Shown: piece after piece, positions 16,389-25,465 of the stretch
How the letters are laid out: each line of letters starts with the position of its first letter
Position numbering within the stretch: position 1 is the stretch's first letter
Origin: an uncultured Chloroflexota bacterium
GTDB taxonomy: Bacteria; Chloroflexota; Chloroflexia; Thermomicrobiales; UBA6265
Assembly: GCA_937901745.1 (NCBI GenBank)
Contig: CALGSZ010000002.1
Span: 62,001 to 126,000 of the forward strand
Length of the DNA: 64,000 nt
Direction: 5' to 3'
Program-made: the position numbers and the translations under genes
The notes under the pieces: generated by a model
The model's input: only the letters and a program-made list of their open reading frames with translations
Database searches by the model: none
Told to the model about the DNA's origin: nothing

Positions 16389-16882
16389 GACGTCCGCTCC
16401 TCCTTGCCTGTATCGCGGCGCGGAAAGCACCGCGGCCTTCATCCCGGTGGCGACGTTCTTCAACAAGAAGCGGGTTGGTGCTGACTTCCGGGGGCGGAGC
16501 CGTTTCGGACTCTTGGTCAGTCAGCGACGCGGATGCTCACTCGTGGAGTCGGGTGTGCCCCCTGCTGGAGAACCTGGCCAATCCTATACCACCCCGTTTG
16601 GACACATCTGTCAAGGAAGTCATGGTTGGGTGGCACCGACGAGTAGGTGGCTGCACTCCGTTCTCTGGCATGAGGTTCCTCGATGAGGTCGCGGTTGTCG
16701 GCAATTGTTCGCGCGATCAATGCGACCGTTCTGATCGGCGCTAAAGATTCCGTTTTGGGAGATGTCCGGAGCCCAGATCTCGTTTGCTCATGAGGAGAAG
16801 TGCATCCCAGCGCCTTGGGGCTAGCAAGTACGGTTTGGGCTATAATCGCCGCCGGTCATTAGATTAGAGGTGGTAACGGCAC
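16389..16882. other. 494-bp intergenic region
   Basis: Divergent gap between the propeller gene and the methyltransferase. It has no convincing coding sequence: short open frames exist but lack ribosome sites and recognisable content. The right end holds the methyltransferase promoter. Composition dips in GC around 16680-16830. No repeat or RNA motif was recognised. Confidence 0.5.
16841..16846 (+). promoter_or_regulatory. -10 element of methyltransferase gene
   Basis: Perfect TATAAT located 36 bp before the ATG at 16883. No good -35 match is seen at 16-18 bp upstream (TTGGGG lies 21 bp away), so the promoter may depend on an activator or an alternative spacing. Confidence 0.5.
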
Positions 16883-17617
16883 ATGGGCGAAAAGAGGTCG
16901 CATGTTTCGGGCGCGGATGATCCGTTGTTCTCCGAGCAGCTGGCGTATTACGAAGCGCGCGCGCCGGAGTACGACGAGTGGATCGAGCGTCGCGGGCGGT
17001 ACGACCGCGGACCGGAGCTGAACGCGATCTGGCATCAGGAGATGGATCTCCTGCGGAGGACGCTGGCGGAGTCGGGGATCAGCGGCCATGCGCTCGATCT
17101 CGCCTGCGGCACGGGCAACTGGACGCGCGTCCTCGCCACCTGTGCGGACCGTGTCACCGCGATTGACGCTTCGGCGTCGATGCTCGCGGTCAACCGGCGG
17201 CGGCTGGAGGACGCGAGGCTGCTCGATAAGGTCGAGTACGTCCAAGCCGATCTCTTCGCTTGGCGTCCGGATCGGGAGTACGACGGCGCCGTGATGGGTT
17301 TCATCCTCTCGCACATCCCGGACGATCGCCTCGACGAGTTTCTGGCGACCGTCTCCTCGGCGCTGCGTCCCGGTGGGCGCGTCTTCATCGCAGATAGCCG
17401 CTATGAGCCAGCGTCCTCCCCTGCCGACTCGCCGCCGCCGACGGGAGACGAGATCGTGACCACGCGCCGGCTCAACGACGGGCGGGCGTTTCGGATCTAC
17501 AAGCTCTTCCGCTCGCCACGGGAGTACGAGGAGGCGTTCGCGCGGCACGGGATCAAGCTGGAAGCGCGCGAGACGCCGAGGTTCTTCGTCTACGGCTGCG
17601 GCGAAAAGCTCGGCTGA
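16883..17617 (+). CDS. SAM-dependent class I methyltransferase
   Basis: A 244-residue Rossmann-fold methyltransferase. Motif I is ALDLACGTGNW (about 70-80), the acidic loop VTAIDASASML follows, then VQADLFAW, MGFILSHIPDD and the post-motif LRPGGRVFIADS. AGAGGTGG precedes the ATG and a TATAAT lies 36 bp upstream. It resembles methyltransferase domain 25/11 proteins acting on small molecules. The gene stands alone between a divergent propeller gene and a convergent serine-hydrolase homologue, so the substrate cannot be inferred. Confidence 0.85.
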   Translation: MGEKRSHVSGADDPLFSEQLAYYEARAPEYDEWIERRGRYDRGPELNAIWHQEMDLLRRTLAESGISGHALDLACGTGNWTRVLATCADRVTAIDASASMLAVNRRRLEDARLLDKVEYVQADLFAWRPDREYDGAVMGFILSHIPDDRLDEFLATVSSALRPGGRVFIADSRYEPASSPADSPPPTGDEIVTTRRLNDGRAFRIYKLFRSPREYEEAFARHGIKLEARETPRFFVYGCGEKLG

Positions 17618-17635
17618 GCGGCTCCCGCGCGGCGA

Positions 17636-18718
17636 TCAGTCGTCGGAGGGCTCGCGCGTCGCGTCCGCGACGATCGCGTTGCAGAGCCGCGCCCAGCGCG
17701 GAGGATCGCTCACCCAGCCGGTTGCGAGCTCGCGGTTCGCCAGCGCCGCGACGGCGAGGCCAGACGCCGGGTCTGCCCAGAGCAGGCAGCCGCTCTGCCC
17801 GATCTCCAGAATCGTCTGGCTCGAGGTGAGATCGCCCGTTTCGTGCGCGAGCCGGTTCCCTTTGATACCCCATCCGAGTCCGACCGCTCCGAACGGTGCG
17901 CCCTCGACCGGGAGGTCGCCGGTCTGGCTCTCCACCATTGCCTCAACCGTGGCGGCTGAGAGGACGCGTTCTCCCTCTGGCGTCTGTCCGGCAAGGGTGA
18001 AGGCGCCGGCGAAGCGAACGAGGTCGCGCGCGGTGGCGAAGAGTCCGGCCGCGGGCGAGCCGAGCGCACGGCCATAGGCGGTGTTGAAGACGCGGCCCCG
18101 GCCGTAGCGGCGAGCGATTCTCAGCTCGTGCTCCGGGCCCGGCTGCAGCACCGTGTCGGTCAGCCCGAATGGCTCGAGGACCTCGGCGCGCAGGACTTCG
18201 GCGAATGGCGCGCCGGTTACCGCTTCCGCCAGGGCGCCGGCAATCCAGTATCCCGGTGTCGAGACGATTGCTCGCGCGCCAGGTGTGGCGACCAAGGGCA
18301 GCGCCGCGGCCGAGGCGATGTGCTGGTCGCGTCCCGCCTCCTCGGACCAAAGCGACTCCTCGGCCGGGTCCGTCGCGGGGAAGCCGGCGGTGTGGGAGAG
18401 AAGATGCCGCAGCGAGATCTCGCGCTTGTCGGGGCCGTTCAGGATCGGAAACAGCCGGCGCACCGGCTCATCCAAGCCCACCGCCCCGCGCTCGACGAGA
18501 CGCATGAGCGCCGTCGCGGTGAAGACGCGGGTGATCGTGTCGACGGAGAAGAGGGTGGAGGCGTCGACCGGGCGGCCGCTGCCGGCGGACTGCTTCCCGC
18601 CGTACCACTCGCGGATCAGCTCACCGTGGCGGCCTACGGCGATCGCCAGTCCGGGCACGACGCCCTCGCGCACCCACCGCGCGGCGATGTCGAAGCCTCG
18701 CTCACGCCGTGGCGGCAT
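17636..18718 (-). CDS. Class C beta-lactamase-fold protein with degenerate active site
   Basis: A 360-residue cytoplasmic-looking member of the beta-lactamase/EstB/D-aminopeptidase family (no signal peptide). The fold is recognisable from VPGLAIAVGRHGELI, FTATALMRLVERGAVGLDEPV and SLRHLLSHTAGFP. All three catalytic motifs are altered. The SxxK nucleophile/base motif reads T61-I-T-R64, the YxN motif reads V152-S-T154, and the HxG/KTG-type motif reads Q308-S-G. The surrounding residues align without gaps, so these are substitutions, not misreading. It is probably a pseudoenzyme, binding protein or divergent hydrolase. It is convergent with the methyltransferase and lies 48 bp before the end of the threonine aldolase gene. 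Confidence 0.75.
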   Translation of the reverse strand: MPPRRERGFDIAARWVREGVVPGLAIAVGRHGELIREWYGGKQSAGSGRPVDASTLFSVDTITRVFTATALMRLVERGAVGLDEPVRRLFPILNGPDKREISLRHLLSHTAGFPATDPAEESLWSEEAGRDQHIASAAALPLVATPGARAIVSTPGYWIAGALAEAVTGAPFAEVLRAEVLEPFGLTDTVLQPGPEHELRIARRYGRGRVFNTAYGRALGSPAAGLFATARDLVRFAGAFTLAGQTPEGERVLSAATVEAMVESQTGDLPVEGAPFGAVGLGWGIKGNRLAHETGDLTSSQTILEIGQSGCLLWADPASGLAVAALANRELATGWVSDPPRWARLCNAIVADATREPSDD

Positions 18719-18766
18719 TGTCTCTCCCGTGCATCGCTGCGACCGGTCCTGTTCGTGGGGCGCTGA

Positions 18767-19825
18767 CTACTGCGCGACGGCGGATAGCTGCCGGCTCATC
18801 ACGACATCGCGGATCGCCGCGACCGCGCGCTCGCAGTCGGCTCGGCTGACGTCAAGGTGCGTGACGATCCGGACCGTCGTCTTGTCGGCATACGGGCCGA
18901 CGCGCACGTCGTGCTCCCGCAGGAGGCGGTCGGCGAACTCCACTGCCGTCATGCCGGTGTCGGCGACACTGAAGATGATGATGTTCGTCTCGACTGGCCC
19001 GCTCAGGAGCTTGATACCGGGAATCTCGGCCAACCCTGCCTCGATCAGCTTGGCGTTCGCGTGATCCTCCGCCAGCCGATCGACGTGGTGCCGGAGGGCG
19101 TAGACTCCGGCGGCGGCGATGATCCCTGCCTGGCGCATGGCGCCGCCGAGCCGGTGCTTCCAGAATCGCGCTTCCTCGATGAAGTCTCGCGGCCCAGCCA
19201 GGACCGCGCCGACCGGAGCGCCCAGCCCCTTCGAGAGATCGATCCAGACAGAGTCGACGTAGGAGCTGTACTCGCGCGCCGAGATGCCGCTCGCGACGAC
19301 CGCGTTCATCAGCCGCGCCCCGTCCATGTGCATGCGGATGCCGTGCGCGTTCGCGAACTCGCGTAGCTCGGCTAGCCGCTCGATCGGCCAGATCTTGCCG
19401 CCGCCCATGTTGGAGGTGTTTTCGACGGAGATGAGCGAGGTTCGGGAGCGGTGCGTGTCTCCCTCGTGGAAGACGGCCGCCGCCTGCTCCGCGGTGAAGA
19501 CGCCGCGCTCGCCGTTCAGCGGCCGCATCAGGACGCCGGCGATCACCGCCGGTCCTCCACCTTCTGAGATGTTCGGGTGCGCGGTCCGATCGCAGATAAC
19601 GGCCTCGCCGGGGCGGCAGTGGACCGCGTAAGCGATGATGTTGCACATGGTGCCGGAGGGGAGGAAGAGCGCGGCCTCCTTGCCGGTGAGCTCCGCCACC
19701 ATGTCTTGCAGCTCGTTGACCGTCGGATCTTCCCGGCGTTGCTCGTCGCCAACGGACGCTTCCGCCATGAACCGGCGCATTTCCGGCGTTGGCTTGGTTG
19801 CGGTGTCGCTCGTCAGGTCGATCAT
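18767..19825 (-). CDS. Low-specificity threonine aldolase
   Basis: PLP enzyme (352 aa) of the GLY1/LtaE family that cleaves threonine or allo-threonine to glycine and acetaldehyde. It starts MIDLTSDTATKPTPEM with GGAGG upstream. Family motifs are VGDEQRREDPTVNEL, FLPSGTMCN, NTSNMGGGKIWP, MHMDGARLMNA and the PLP lysine in IDLSKGLGAPVG. The arginine of the C-terminal HLDVSRADCE region is typical. Length is normal for the family. It sits between the degenerate lactamase homologue and a Gfo/Idh oxidoreductase on the same strand. Chirality preference cannot be read from sequence. Confidence 0.9.
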   Translation of the reverse strand: MIDLTSDTATKPTPEMRRFMAEASVGDEQRREDPTVNELQDMVAELTGKEAALFLPSGTMCNIIAYAVHCRPGEAVICDRTAHPNISEGGGPAVIAGVLMRPLNGERGVFTAEQAAAVFHEGDTHRSRTSLISVENTSNMGGGKIWPIERLAELREFANAHGIRMHMDGARLMNAVVASGISAREYSSYVDSVWIDLSKGLGAPVGAVLAGPRDFIEEARFWKHRLGGAMRQAGIIAAAGVYALRHHVDRLAEDHANAKLIEAGLAEIPGIKLLSGPVETNIIIFSVADTGMTAVEFADRLLREHDVRVGPYADKTTVRIVTHLDVSRADCERAVAAIRDVVMSRQLSAVAQ

Positions 19826-19956
19826 TCGGAAGTTCCTCCGGTCAGCACGTCACGCGTTGGCAGCGCGACGACGGGAGCCGCACTGCCCGCATTGTACCGC
19901 TCAATTGCGCGCGAACGGGCCCGATTCGGCGGAAAACTGCCCGCCGGTCTGAATGG

Positions 19957-20994
19957 TTAGAGCTGGACCTCGCGTCCCTCCTCCGCGGAAGTGATGATCG
20001 CTTCCGCGATCCGCAGCCCCTCCAGGGCGTCCTCGACGGACGCAACGGTAGAGGGAGTGCCCGTGCGCACGCAGTTGATGAAGTGCGCGTCTTCCTCACG
20101 CAGCGCCCCGGCGACCTGCCCGTGGATCTCCGGCCACAGACCGGGGTCGGGGTGCTGGGTGACCTCAGCGGTCCAGATCTCGAGGCCGGACTCCAGACCG
20201 CGCAGACGGGCGGTCCGCTCCGTGCCGATGATCTCCATCTCGGCGTCGATCGTCCCGAACCAGTCATCGGTCACGACGTTGGCAGGGCCGCGGTCGGGGA
20301 CGAGCCAGCTCGTCTCGACGACGGCGATCGCGCCGCCGGCGAACTGGAGAAGCGCCATTGTTGCGTCCGGGAAGCGGTGACCGGTGACGTGTCGCTGCGC
20401 GGCGTAGACGCGGGTGCAGCGGTCACCGAGCAGCCAGAGCAGGAGGTCGATGTCGTGAATCACGGTCTCGTGGACCGCGTGCGCCCGGTCGCCATAGGCA
20501 TCGAACCACGCCTTGGAGCAGTTCCGCTTGACCCGCGCGGTGATGATCTGACCGAAGCGTCCGCTAGCCAATTCTTGCTTCAGAATCGCGTGCCGTGACT
20601 CGAAACGGAGAACGAACCCGACCTGGAGATAGACGCCCGCTGCTTTGGCTGCTTCGGCCACGCGCTGGCCGTCGGCGGCCGTCGTCGCCAGAGGCTTTTC
20701 AAGGAAGACCGGCAGCTTGCGCTCGATCGCTTTCAGCGCCTGCTCGGCGTGAAGCGGCTCCGGCGTGACGAGGAAGACGCAATCAACATCCGCGCGGTTC
20801 AGGAACTCGTCGTAGTCGGTGAATCGTGCATCCACGCCGTACTGATTCCCGAGGCGCTCGAGCTCTTCCGCGACCGGGTCGCAGAGCGCGGCGAGCTGCA
20901 CTCCCGGCATGTTGGCCAGCACCGAGGCGTGCAGCTTGCCGAATCGTCCCAGCCCGACGAGCCCCGCTCGGACCGCCCGATCCCCGATCCCCAT
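19957..20994 (-). CDS. Gfo/Idh/MocA-family oxidoreductase
   Basis: A 345-residue NAD(P)-dependent dehydrogenase. ATG 20994 follows GGAGGAGAAGG; the upstream in-frame start lacks support. The N-terminal Rossmann motif is GLVGLGRFGKLHA, the cofactor-domain EKPL motif is FLEKPLATTAADG, and the catalytic helix has ETVIHDIDLLLWLLG with the conserved D and H. The C-terminal domain (FAGGAIAVVETSW) is standard. Substrates in this family are inositols, sugars or their derivatives. It is a paralogue of the gene at 61368, which belongs to a sugar ABC operon. It is divergent from the MFS transporter at 21130. Confidence 0.87.
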   Translation of the reverse strand: MGIGDRAVRAGLVGLGRFGKLHASVLANMPGVQLAALCDPVAEELERLGNQYGVDARFTDYDEFLNRADVDCVFLVTPEPLHAEQALKAIERKLPVFLEKPLATTAADGQRVAEAAKAAGVYLQVGFVLRFESRHAILKQELASGRFGQIITARVKRNCSKAWFDAYGDRAHAVHETVIHDIDLLLWLLGDRCTRVYAAQRHVTGHRFPDATMALLQFAGGAIAVVETSWLVPDRGPANVVTDDWFGTIDAEMEIIGTERTARLRGLESGLEIWTAEVTQHPDPGLWPEIHGQVAGALREEDAHFINCVRTGTPSTVASVEDALEGLRIAEAIITSAEEGREVQL

Positions 20995-21129
20995 TCTTCG
21001 ACCCTTCTCCTCCACTTCTCGCGATTTTCTTGACCATCGGATTGTACCGATTGACCGGCTCACGAGATGACCCCTGCCGTGCTATCCTGCTCGCTCGCAA
21101 CGTGAGCGAGGCGCGAGCGAGCAGGGGCG

Positions 21130-22503
21130 ATGAGCGGCTACCTTCGACGTATCCGGGACTTCAACCCGGACATCAAGCTGTTCCTGCTCTATAACCTGCT
21201 GGCAAACGTCGGCTTCGGTGTTACGGAGCTCATCTTCAACCTCTATCTCCTGGAGCTTGGCTTCCAAGAGGACTACATCGGCGAGTGGCGCGCCATTCAA
21301 ACGTGCGCGATGGCGGCCGGCTCCGCTTCCGTCGGAGCGGTCCTCAATCGCTTTGGGATCTGGCAAGGAATCGTCGGCGGCTTCTCGCTTCTGATCGCGG
21401 CATCGGTGTCGCTCGCGCTCACGGAGAGCGCGACGCTCCTGCTCGGATTGGCGGTGCTCTACGGCATTTCGCTCGCTTTCCTGTTCAATCCGCTGATGCC
21501 GTTCATCCTCGAATGGGCAAAGCCGGAGCATCGCCAGCATGCCGCGGCGGTGTCGTTTTCGATCGTGTCGCTCTCGTTGACGATCGGCTCGCTCGTCGGT
21601 GGCTTCAGTCCCTCGATCATTGGGTCACTCGTGACGTCGGTGGAGCCGGGGACAGCGCCGGCGTATCGCTGGGCGCTGATCATCGGCGCGGCGATCGCGG
21701 GGTTAGGGCTGGTCCCGCTCTTCCTGATGGATCAGCCGCGCCGGCAGCGGGGCCGGCGGGAGACGCGAGCGGCCCACGTGGAGGAGTCGCATGCCACGCG
21801 CCGGCAAGTCCGTAAGGATGTCGCGATCTTCGTCGCGGCCGGCGGGGTGATGAGCATCGGCGTCGGCATGGTGCAGCCCTTCTACAACGTCTTCCTGACG
21901 CGACTCGGCGCGGGCGAGCGGGAAGTCGGCTACGTCTTCGCGCTCGGCAACCTAACCGCGGCGGTCATGGGGCTGGCGGCGCCGGCGCTGGCCAATCGGC
22001 TCGGCTCCCTGTTGGCCGTCGCCGTCCTGCGCATCTCGATCGTCCCGTTCTACCTTCCGCTCGTCTTCTTCCCGAGCTATCCGCTGGCGATCGTCGCACA
22101 CCTCGCGCGGCAGGTCTCAATCAGTCTCGCCTGGCCGATCGACTCCACCTTCATCGGCGAGCTGCTGCCGCCGCGCGTTCGGGCCGGGATCTACGGTCTG
22201 CGGGCAGCGGCGTGGAACGTCGGGTTCGCGATCGCCAGCTTCGCGGCCGGGCGGATCATCGTCTCGATGGGGTACGACCTCACATTCGTCGCGATCATCA
22301 CCTCAACCACTGTCGCGGCGCTCCTCTTTTTCGGATACTATCGCCGGCATCCGCTGGTGCTCGGCGGCAAGATCCCCTCTGCGCTTCCCCGCGGCTCCCG
22401 CGCAGCAGGGGCTTCCGGACGCGCGATTTCACCGCCGCCCGCGGATACGGTTGAGCCTGAACCTGCCATTCGCCCCGCATCGAAGCAATCAGAAACCGCG
22501 TGA
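21130..22503 (+). CDS. Major facilitator superfamily transporter
   Basis: A 457-residue membrane protein with about 12 hydrophobic segments in two bundles separated by a charged cytoplasmic loop (DQPRRQRGRRETRAAHVEESH). The first segment is preceded by YLRRIRDFNPDIKLF. The C-terminal tail of about 50 residues after LLFFGYYRRHP is polar and Pro/Ala-rich. AGGGGC precedes the ATG. The sequence does not carry a drug-efflux signature I recognise. A GH3 glycosidase starts 10 nt after its stop, followed by a lipoprotein with an ATGA overlap, so the three probably form an operon. Import of a cell-wall saccharide or other glycoside breakdown product is a reasonable guess. Confidence 0.8.
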   Translation: MSGYLRRIRDFNPDIKLFLLYNLLANVGFGVTELIFNLYLLELGFQEDYIGEWRAIQTCAMAAGSASVGAVLNRFGIWQGIVGGFSLLIAASVSLALTESATLLLGLAVLYGISLAFLFNPLMPFILEWAKPEHRQHAAAVSFSIVSLSLTIGSLVGGFSPSIIGSLVTSVEPGTAPAYRWALIIGAAIAGLGLVPLFLMDQPRRQRGRRETRAAHVEESHATRRQVRKDVAIFVAAGGVMSIGVGMVQPFYNVFLTRLGAGEREVGYVFALGNLTAAVMGLAAPALANRLGSLLAVAVLRISIVPFYLPLVFFPSYPLAIVAHLARQVSISLAWPIDSTFIGELLPPRVRAGIYGLRAAAWNVGFAIASFAAGRIIVSMGYDLTFVAIITSTTVAALLFFGYYRRHPLVLGGKIPSALPRGSRAAGASGRAISPPPADTVEPEPAIRPASKQSETA

Positions 22504-22513
22504 GTCGAACGGG

Positions 22514-23740
22514 ATGATGTTGTCCGCAGGAGATTGCAGCGAGGAGACGCATTCCCCGCGTTGGAACGAGGCGCACATTGAATCACCAGGACGGTTCAGC
22601 CGCCGGGCGCTGCTGGCGGGAGGAGCTAGCGTGGCGCTCGGGTTGGCCGTGTCCCGATTCGCGCCGGAGGCGTCCGCGGCGAGCCTGAACACCCTCGTCG
22701 AGCGCACGATGTCCAAAATGTCGCTCGCGGAGAAGATCGGGCAGATGTTCATCATCGCCGCCGAGGGGCGCGCGATGACGCCAAACTTGCAGGAGCTCCT
22801 GAAGGACATTCAGCCCGGCGGGGTGATCTTCGTCGCGCCGAATATCGGGACGGCGGACGAGCTACGGAGCTACATCAAGGCGATCCATCGCTCCAACAAG
22901 CTCGTCCCACCGCTCGTCGCCGTCGATCAGGAGGGCGGGCCGGTGACGCGCGTGCCCGGCGATCCGGCGCCAGGCGCGGTCGAGCTTGGCCGCCAATCGG
23001 GGCGAGAGGTTCGCGCCCTGGCGAAGGAGCGCGCCGCGTTCCTGGCAAGCTACGGGTTCGATGTCAATTTCGCGCCGGTCGCGGACGTCGCGTATCAGCC
23101 GACGAGCCTGATGGCGTGGCGTAGCTTCGGGACCGACCCGGAGCGGGTCGCGCTCCGCGTCAATGATTTCGTGCGCGGGTCGCACCGCGGCGGGATGGCG
23201 GGCGCGGCGAAGCATTTCCCCGGGCACGGCCGGACGTCGGTCGATTCCCACGTCGCGATTCCAGAGATCGATCTCTCTCGCCGCGAGTGGCTCAAGAGCG
23301 ACGGTTTGCCGTTCCAGGCAGCGGTTGAGGCCGGCGTCGAGATGGTCATGCTCGGCCACCTGCGGTTCGTGAGGTGGGATGACAAGCCGGCGTCACTCTC
23401 CCGCGAAGCGGTGCAGGTGCTGAGGAACGACCTCGGGTTCCGTGGCATCGTCGTCACCGACGACCTGGGGATGGGCGCGCTGCAGAGCATGGATCCTTTT
23501 CACGCGCTGGATCTGGCGCTGCGGGCGGGCGTTGACCTCTGCCTGTACGTCTCCTACCCGGCGCCGATCCGCGATCTCGTCGCGCACGTCCGCCAGCGGG
23601 TCAAGAAGGGCGAAATTACCGAGGCGCGAATTGACGCCAGCGTTCGCCGGATTCTGCGATGGAAAATCCAGCACTTCGGACTCAACGACGAGTCGGGGCG
23701 AGTAGTCGAGCGCAACGAGCGAGCGGGAGCGAAGGGATGA
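22514..23740 (+). CDS. Exported GH3 beta-N-acetylhexosaminidase-like hydrolase
   Basis: A 408-residue glycoside hydrolase family 3 enzyme. The N-terminus has a Tat-type leader (FSRRALLAGGASVALGLAV, RR at about 30-31), so it is probably exported folded. The GH3 domain has LAEKIGQMFI, VDQEGGPVTRV, FAPVADV, KHFPGHGRTSVDSH (the NagZ-type KHFPGHG loop carrying the general acid/base histidine) and VVTDDLGMGAL, whose aspartate is the nucleophile. These fit removal of N-acetylglucosamine from muropeptides or chitin fragments. ATG 22514 lies 10 nt after the MFS stop. Its TGA overlaps the next ATG by 4 bp (ATGA). Confidence 0.88.
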   Translation: MMLSAGDCSEETHSPRWNEAHIESPGRFSRRALLAGGASVALGLAVSRFAPEASAASLNTLVERTMSKMSLAEKIGQMFIIAAEGRAMTPNLQELLKDIQPGGVIFVAPNIGTADELRSYIKAIHRSNKLVPPLVAVDQEGGPVTRVPGDPAPGAVELGRQSGREVRALAKERAAFLASYGFDVNFAPVADVAYQPTSLMAWRSFGTDPERVALRVNDFVRGSHRGGMAGAAKHFPGHGRTSVDSHVAIPEIDLSRREWLKSDGLPFQAAVEAGVEMVMLGHLRFVRWDDKPASLSREAVQVLRNDLGFRGIVVTDDLGMGALQSMDPFHALDLALRAGVDLCLYVSYPAPIRDLVAHVRQRVKKGEITEARIDASVRRILRWKIQHFGLNDESGRVVERNERAGAKG

Positions 23741-24360
23741 CGAGAGCAGCGTTTCTCCGAACTCGGTGGTGGATGTCCGTGCTTCGGGGTGCGCTGCTCA
23801 TGCTGTTGCTGCTTCCCTTAGCCGCTGCATGCACGACGGACGATGACGAGGGAGATGAGACGCCCGAGCCGACACCTTCGGCGACGGCCACCAGCCCCGC
23901 CTCGCCGCCATCGGGCGAGGAGGGTCCCGCGACGATCTCCCCAGAGACTGACGGGGAAGACCTGCCGCCCGCGACGATCGCTCCCGATTTTGCGAGCACG
24001 ATCAGCGACGGGATCTGCGCGGCGACTGTCCCGGAGGATTGGGCGTTGACCGGCGGCGGTGCCGGCCAGACGCCCAGCGGCGCGCGCTTCGAACTCTTCG
24101 GGAACCATCTGCGGAGCGACGACGAGTGGCAAGCGTCGGTGGATCTCCTACTCGCGCAAGCGGAGTCACGCCAGGGCGCGGTCGAGCAAGGCGAGTCGTT
24201 CGTGCGCGTGACCTACCCGAACGATCGGGGCATGGTCTATCGCGCTCGCTTCCCGGACCGGTACTGTGATTTCTCCGTGACGAGCCTGACCCGACCGATC
24301 CCGGCCGAAGAGCGCGCGTACTGGGACGCCATCATCGAGACGCTCGCGCCGGCCTCGTAG
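23737..24360 (+). CDS. Predicted lipoprotein of unknown function
   Basis: A 207-residue protein with a lipoprotein signal: basic N-terminus (MTRAAFLRTRWW), hydrophobic LLMLLLLPLAAA, then C32 as the lipidation site. A Thr/Pro/Glu-rich linker follows (about 33-80) and then a compact globular domain with two cysteines (GICAATVPEDW and RYCDFSVTS) that could pair. I do not recognise the domain; the pattern VPEDWALTGGG resembles the start of PsbP/Mog1-like lipoprotein domains, which is only a guess. It overlaps the GH3 stop by 4 bp and ends 36 bp from a convergent gene. Lgt, which would lipidate it, is encoded at 38261. Confidence 0.72.
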   Translation: MTRAAFLRTRWWMSVLRGALLMLLLLPLAAACTTDDDEGDETPEPTPSATATSPASPPSGEEGPATISPETDGEDLPPATIAPDFASTISDGICAATVPEDWALTGGGAGQTPSGARFELFGNHLRSDDEWQASVDLLLAQAESRQGAVEQGESFVRVTYPNDRGMVYRARFPDRYCDFSVTSLTRPIPAEERAYWDAIIETLAPAS

Positions 24361-24396
24361 TCGCGGTCAAGTTACCTCGTGGCCGGCGCGCCCGAT

Positions 24397-25413
24397 TCAG
24401 GATGGCGATTCGATGAGCTCACCGTCCTGGATGACCAGCTCATCGTCCAGCCAGAGCGTTGGCCGGTGGAAGACGAAATCGAGGTGGATCGCGGCGGCGC
24501 TGGTGCCACCGAACGAGACGTTCCTGCCCAGCGCGATGTGTCCCGTCCCCGCTACGCCCTCGTCTTCGACGATCACGCCGCGGATGATCCCCTCCGGGTT
24601 GAGCCCGAAGGCAAGCTCGGCCAGTGTGTAGGCGTCGCCGCCGCCGGCCGCGTCGAGCGCGTCGCGGATCGCGGTCGCGGCATCGTCGCCCTCGATCGCG
24701 ACGGCACGCCCGCTCTCGACGGTGATCGTCAGCGGCCGATCGAGGACGCCGACGATCGAGGCGCTGGCATCGGCGACGATAATCCCCTCCGCGCTGGTCT
24801 CCAGCGGCGCGATGAATGCCTCGATATCGGGGCAGGCATCAGCTTGACCGGGTTGCCGGGCGAGGCCGGTGATCGGGACCGCGCGACGCCCGTCCAACCT
24901 AACGCGCAGATCCGTGCCGCCGGGCGCGGTGACGCGAGCGACGTTTGCGGCGGTGAGGCGCTCGGCCAGCGCCAAGGCTCGCGGCGCCAGCGCTGGAAAA
25001 TCGGCAAAGACGCCGCCCCGCACCAGCACGTCTTTGATGAAGCCGGTCAGCGCCAGAAAGCGCGCCCCTTGAGCGAGCGCGTCGCGTAAGGACTGCGTGT
25101 GATAGAGCGCGCCCGACGTCGGCGCCAAGATGACGTTCGCGGCAGCCATCGCCGCGGCGACCGGCTTCGGCGGCTCCGCGCCCGATGGGACGAGCGGCAT
25201 GACCATGAGCGTCGTCGAGGCTCCTGCCTCTTCGCTCGCGCGCGCCAGCGCGGCCGCCACATCGGCTGGCCGGGCTGGGTCCGTGACGACAAGCACGTTT
25301 TCACCGGGCTGGACGCCAACGCAAACATTGACGATGCGGCGAGCGCCCGGAAGCAGCGCGTCGAGCGGCGCATCCGCGGCGGGATCGGGAGTGCCGGCAG
25401 GGTTTACGGTCAT
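24397..25413 (-). CDS. M29-type aminopeptidase / NicX-like metal-dependent enzyme
   Basis: A 338-residue protein of the COG2309 leucyl-aminopeptidase (AmpS/aminopeptidase T) superfamily, which also contains 2,5-dihydroxypyridine dioxygenase. Metal-site segments are ELAFGLNPEG, EDEGVAGTGHIALGRN and IHLDFVF, supplying Glu, His and His-x-Asp ligands. The N-terminal half (VCVGVQPGENVLVVTDPARP) is the usual alpha/beta domain. The start is ATG 25413, 9 nt after GAGAGG; ATG 25422 is immediately adjacent to that site. It is the last gene behind a peptide-type ABC transporter (DppC stop 52 bp upstream), which favours a peptidase or amide-hydrolysing role for imported substrates. Confidence 0.75.
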   Translation of the reverse strand: MTVNPAGTPDPAADAPLDALLPGARRIVNVCVGVQPGENVLVVTDPARPADVAAALARASEEAGASTTLMVMPLVPSGAEPPKPVAAAMAAANVILAPTSGALYHTQSLRDALAQGARFLALTGFIKDVLVRGGVFADFPALAPRALALAERLTAANVARVTAPGGTDLRVRLDGRRAVPITGLARQPGQADACPDIEAFIAPLETSAEGIIVADASASIVGVLDRPLTITVESGRAVAIEGDDAATAIRDALDAAGGGDAYTLAELAFGLNPEGIIRGVIVEDEGVAGTGHIALGRNVSFGGTSAAAIHLDFVFHRPTLWLDDELVIQDGELIESPS

Positions 25414-25465
25414 GCCTGTCATCCTCTCAATTCACATAAGACTCGTGCTTGGCGCGGAAACCTGA

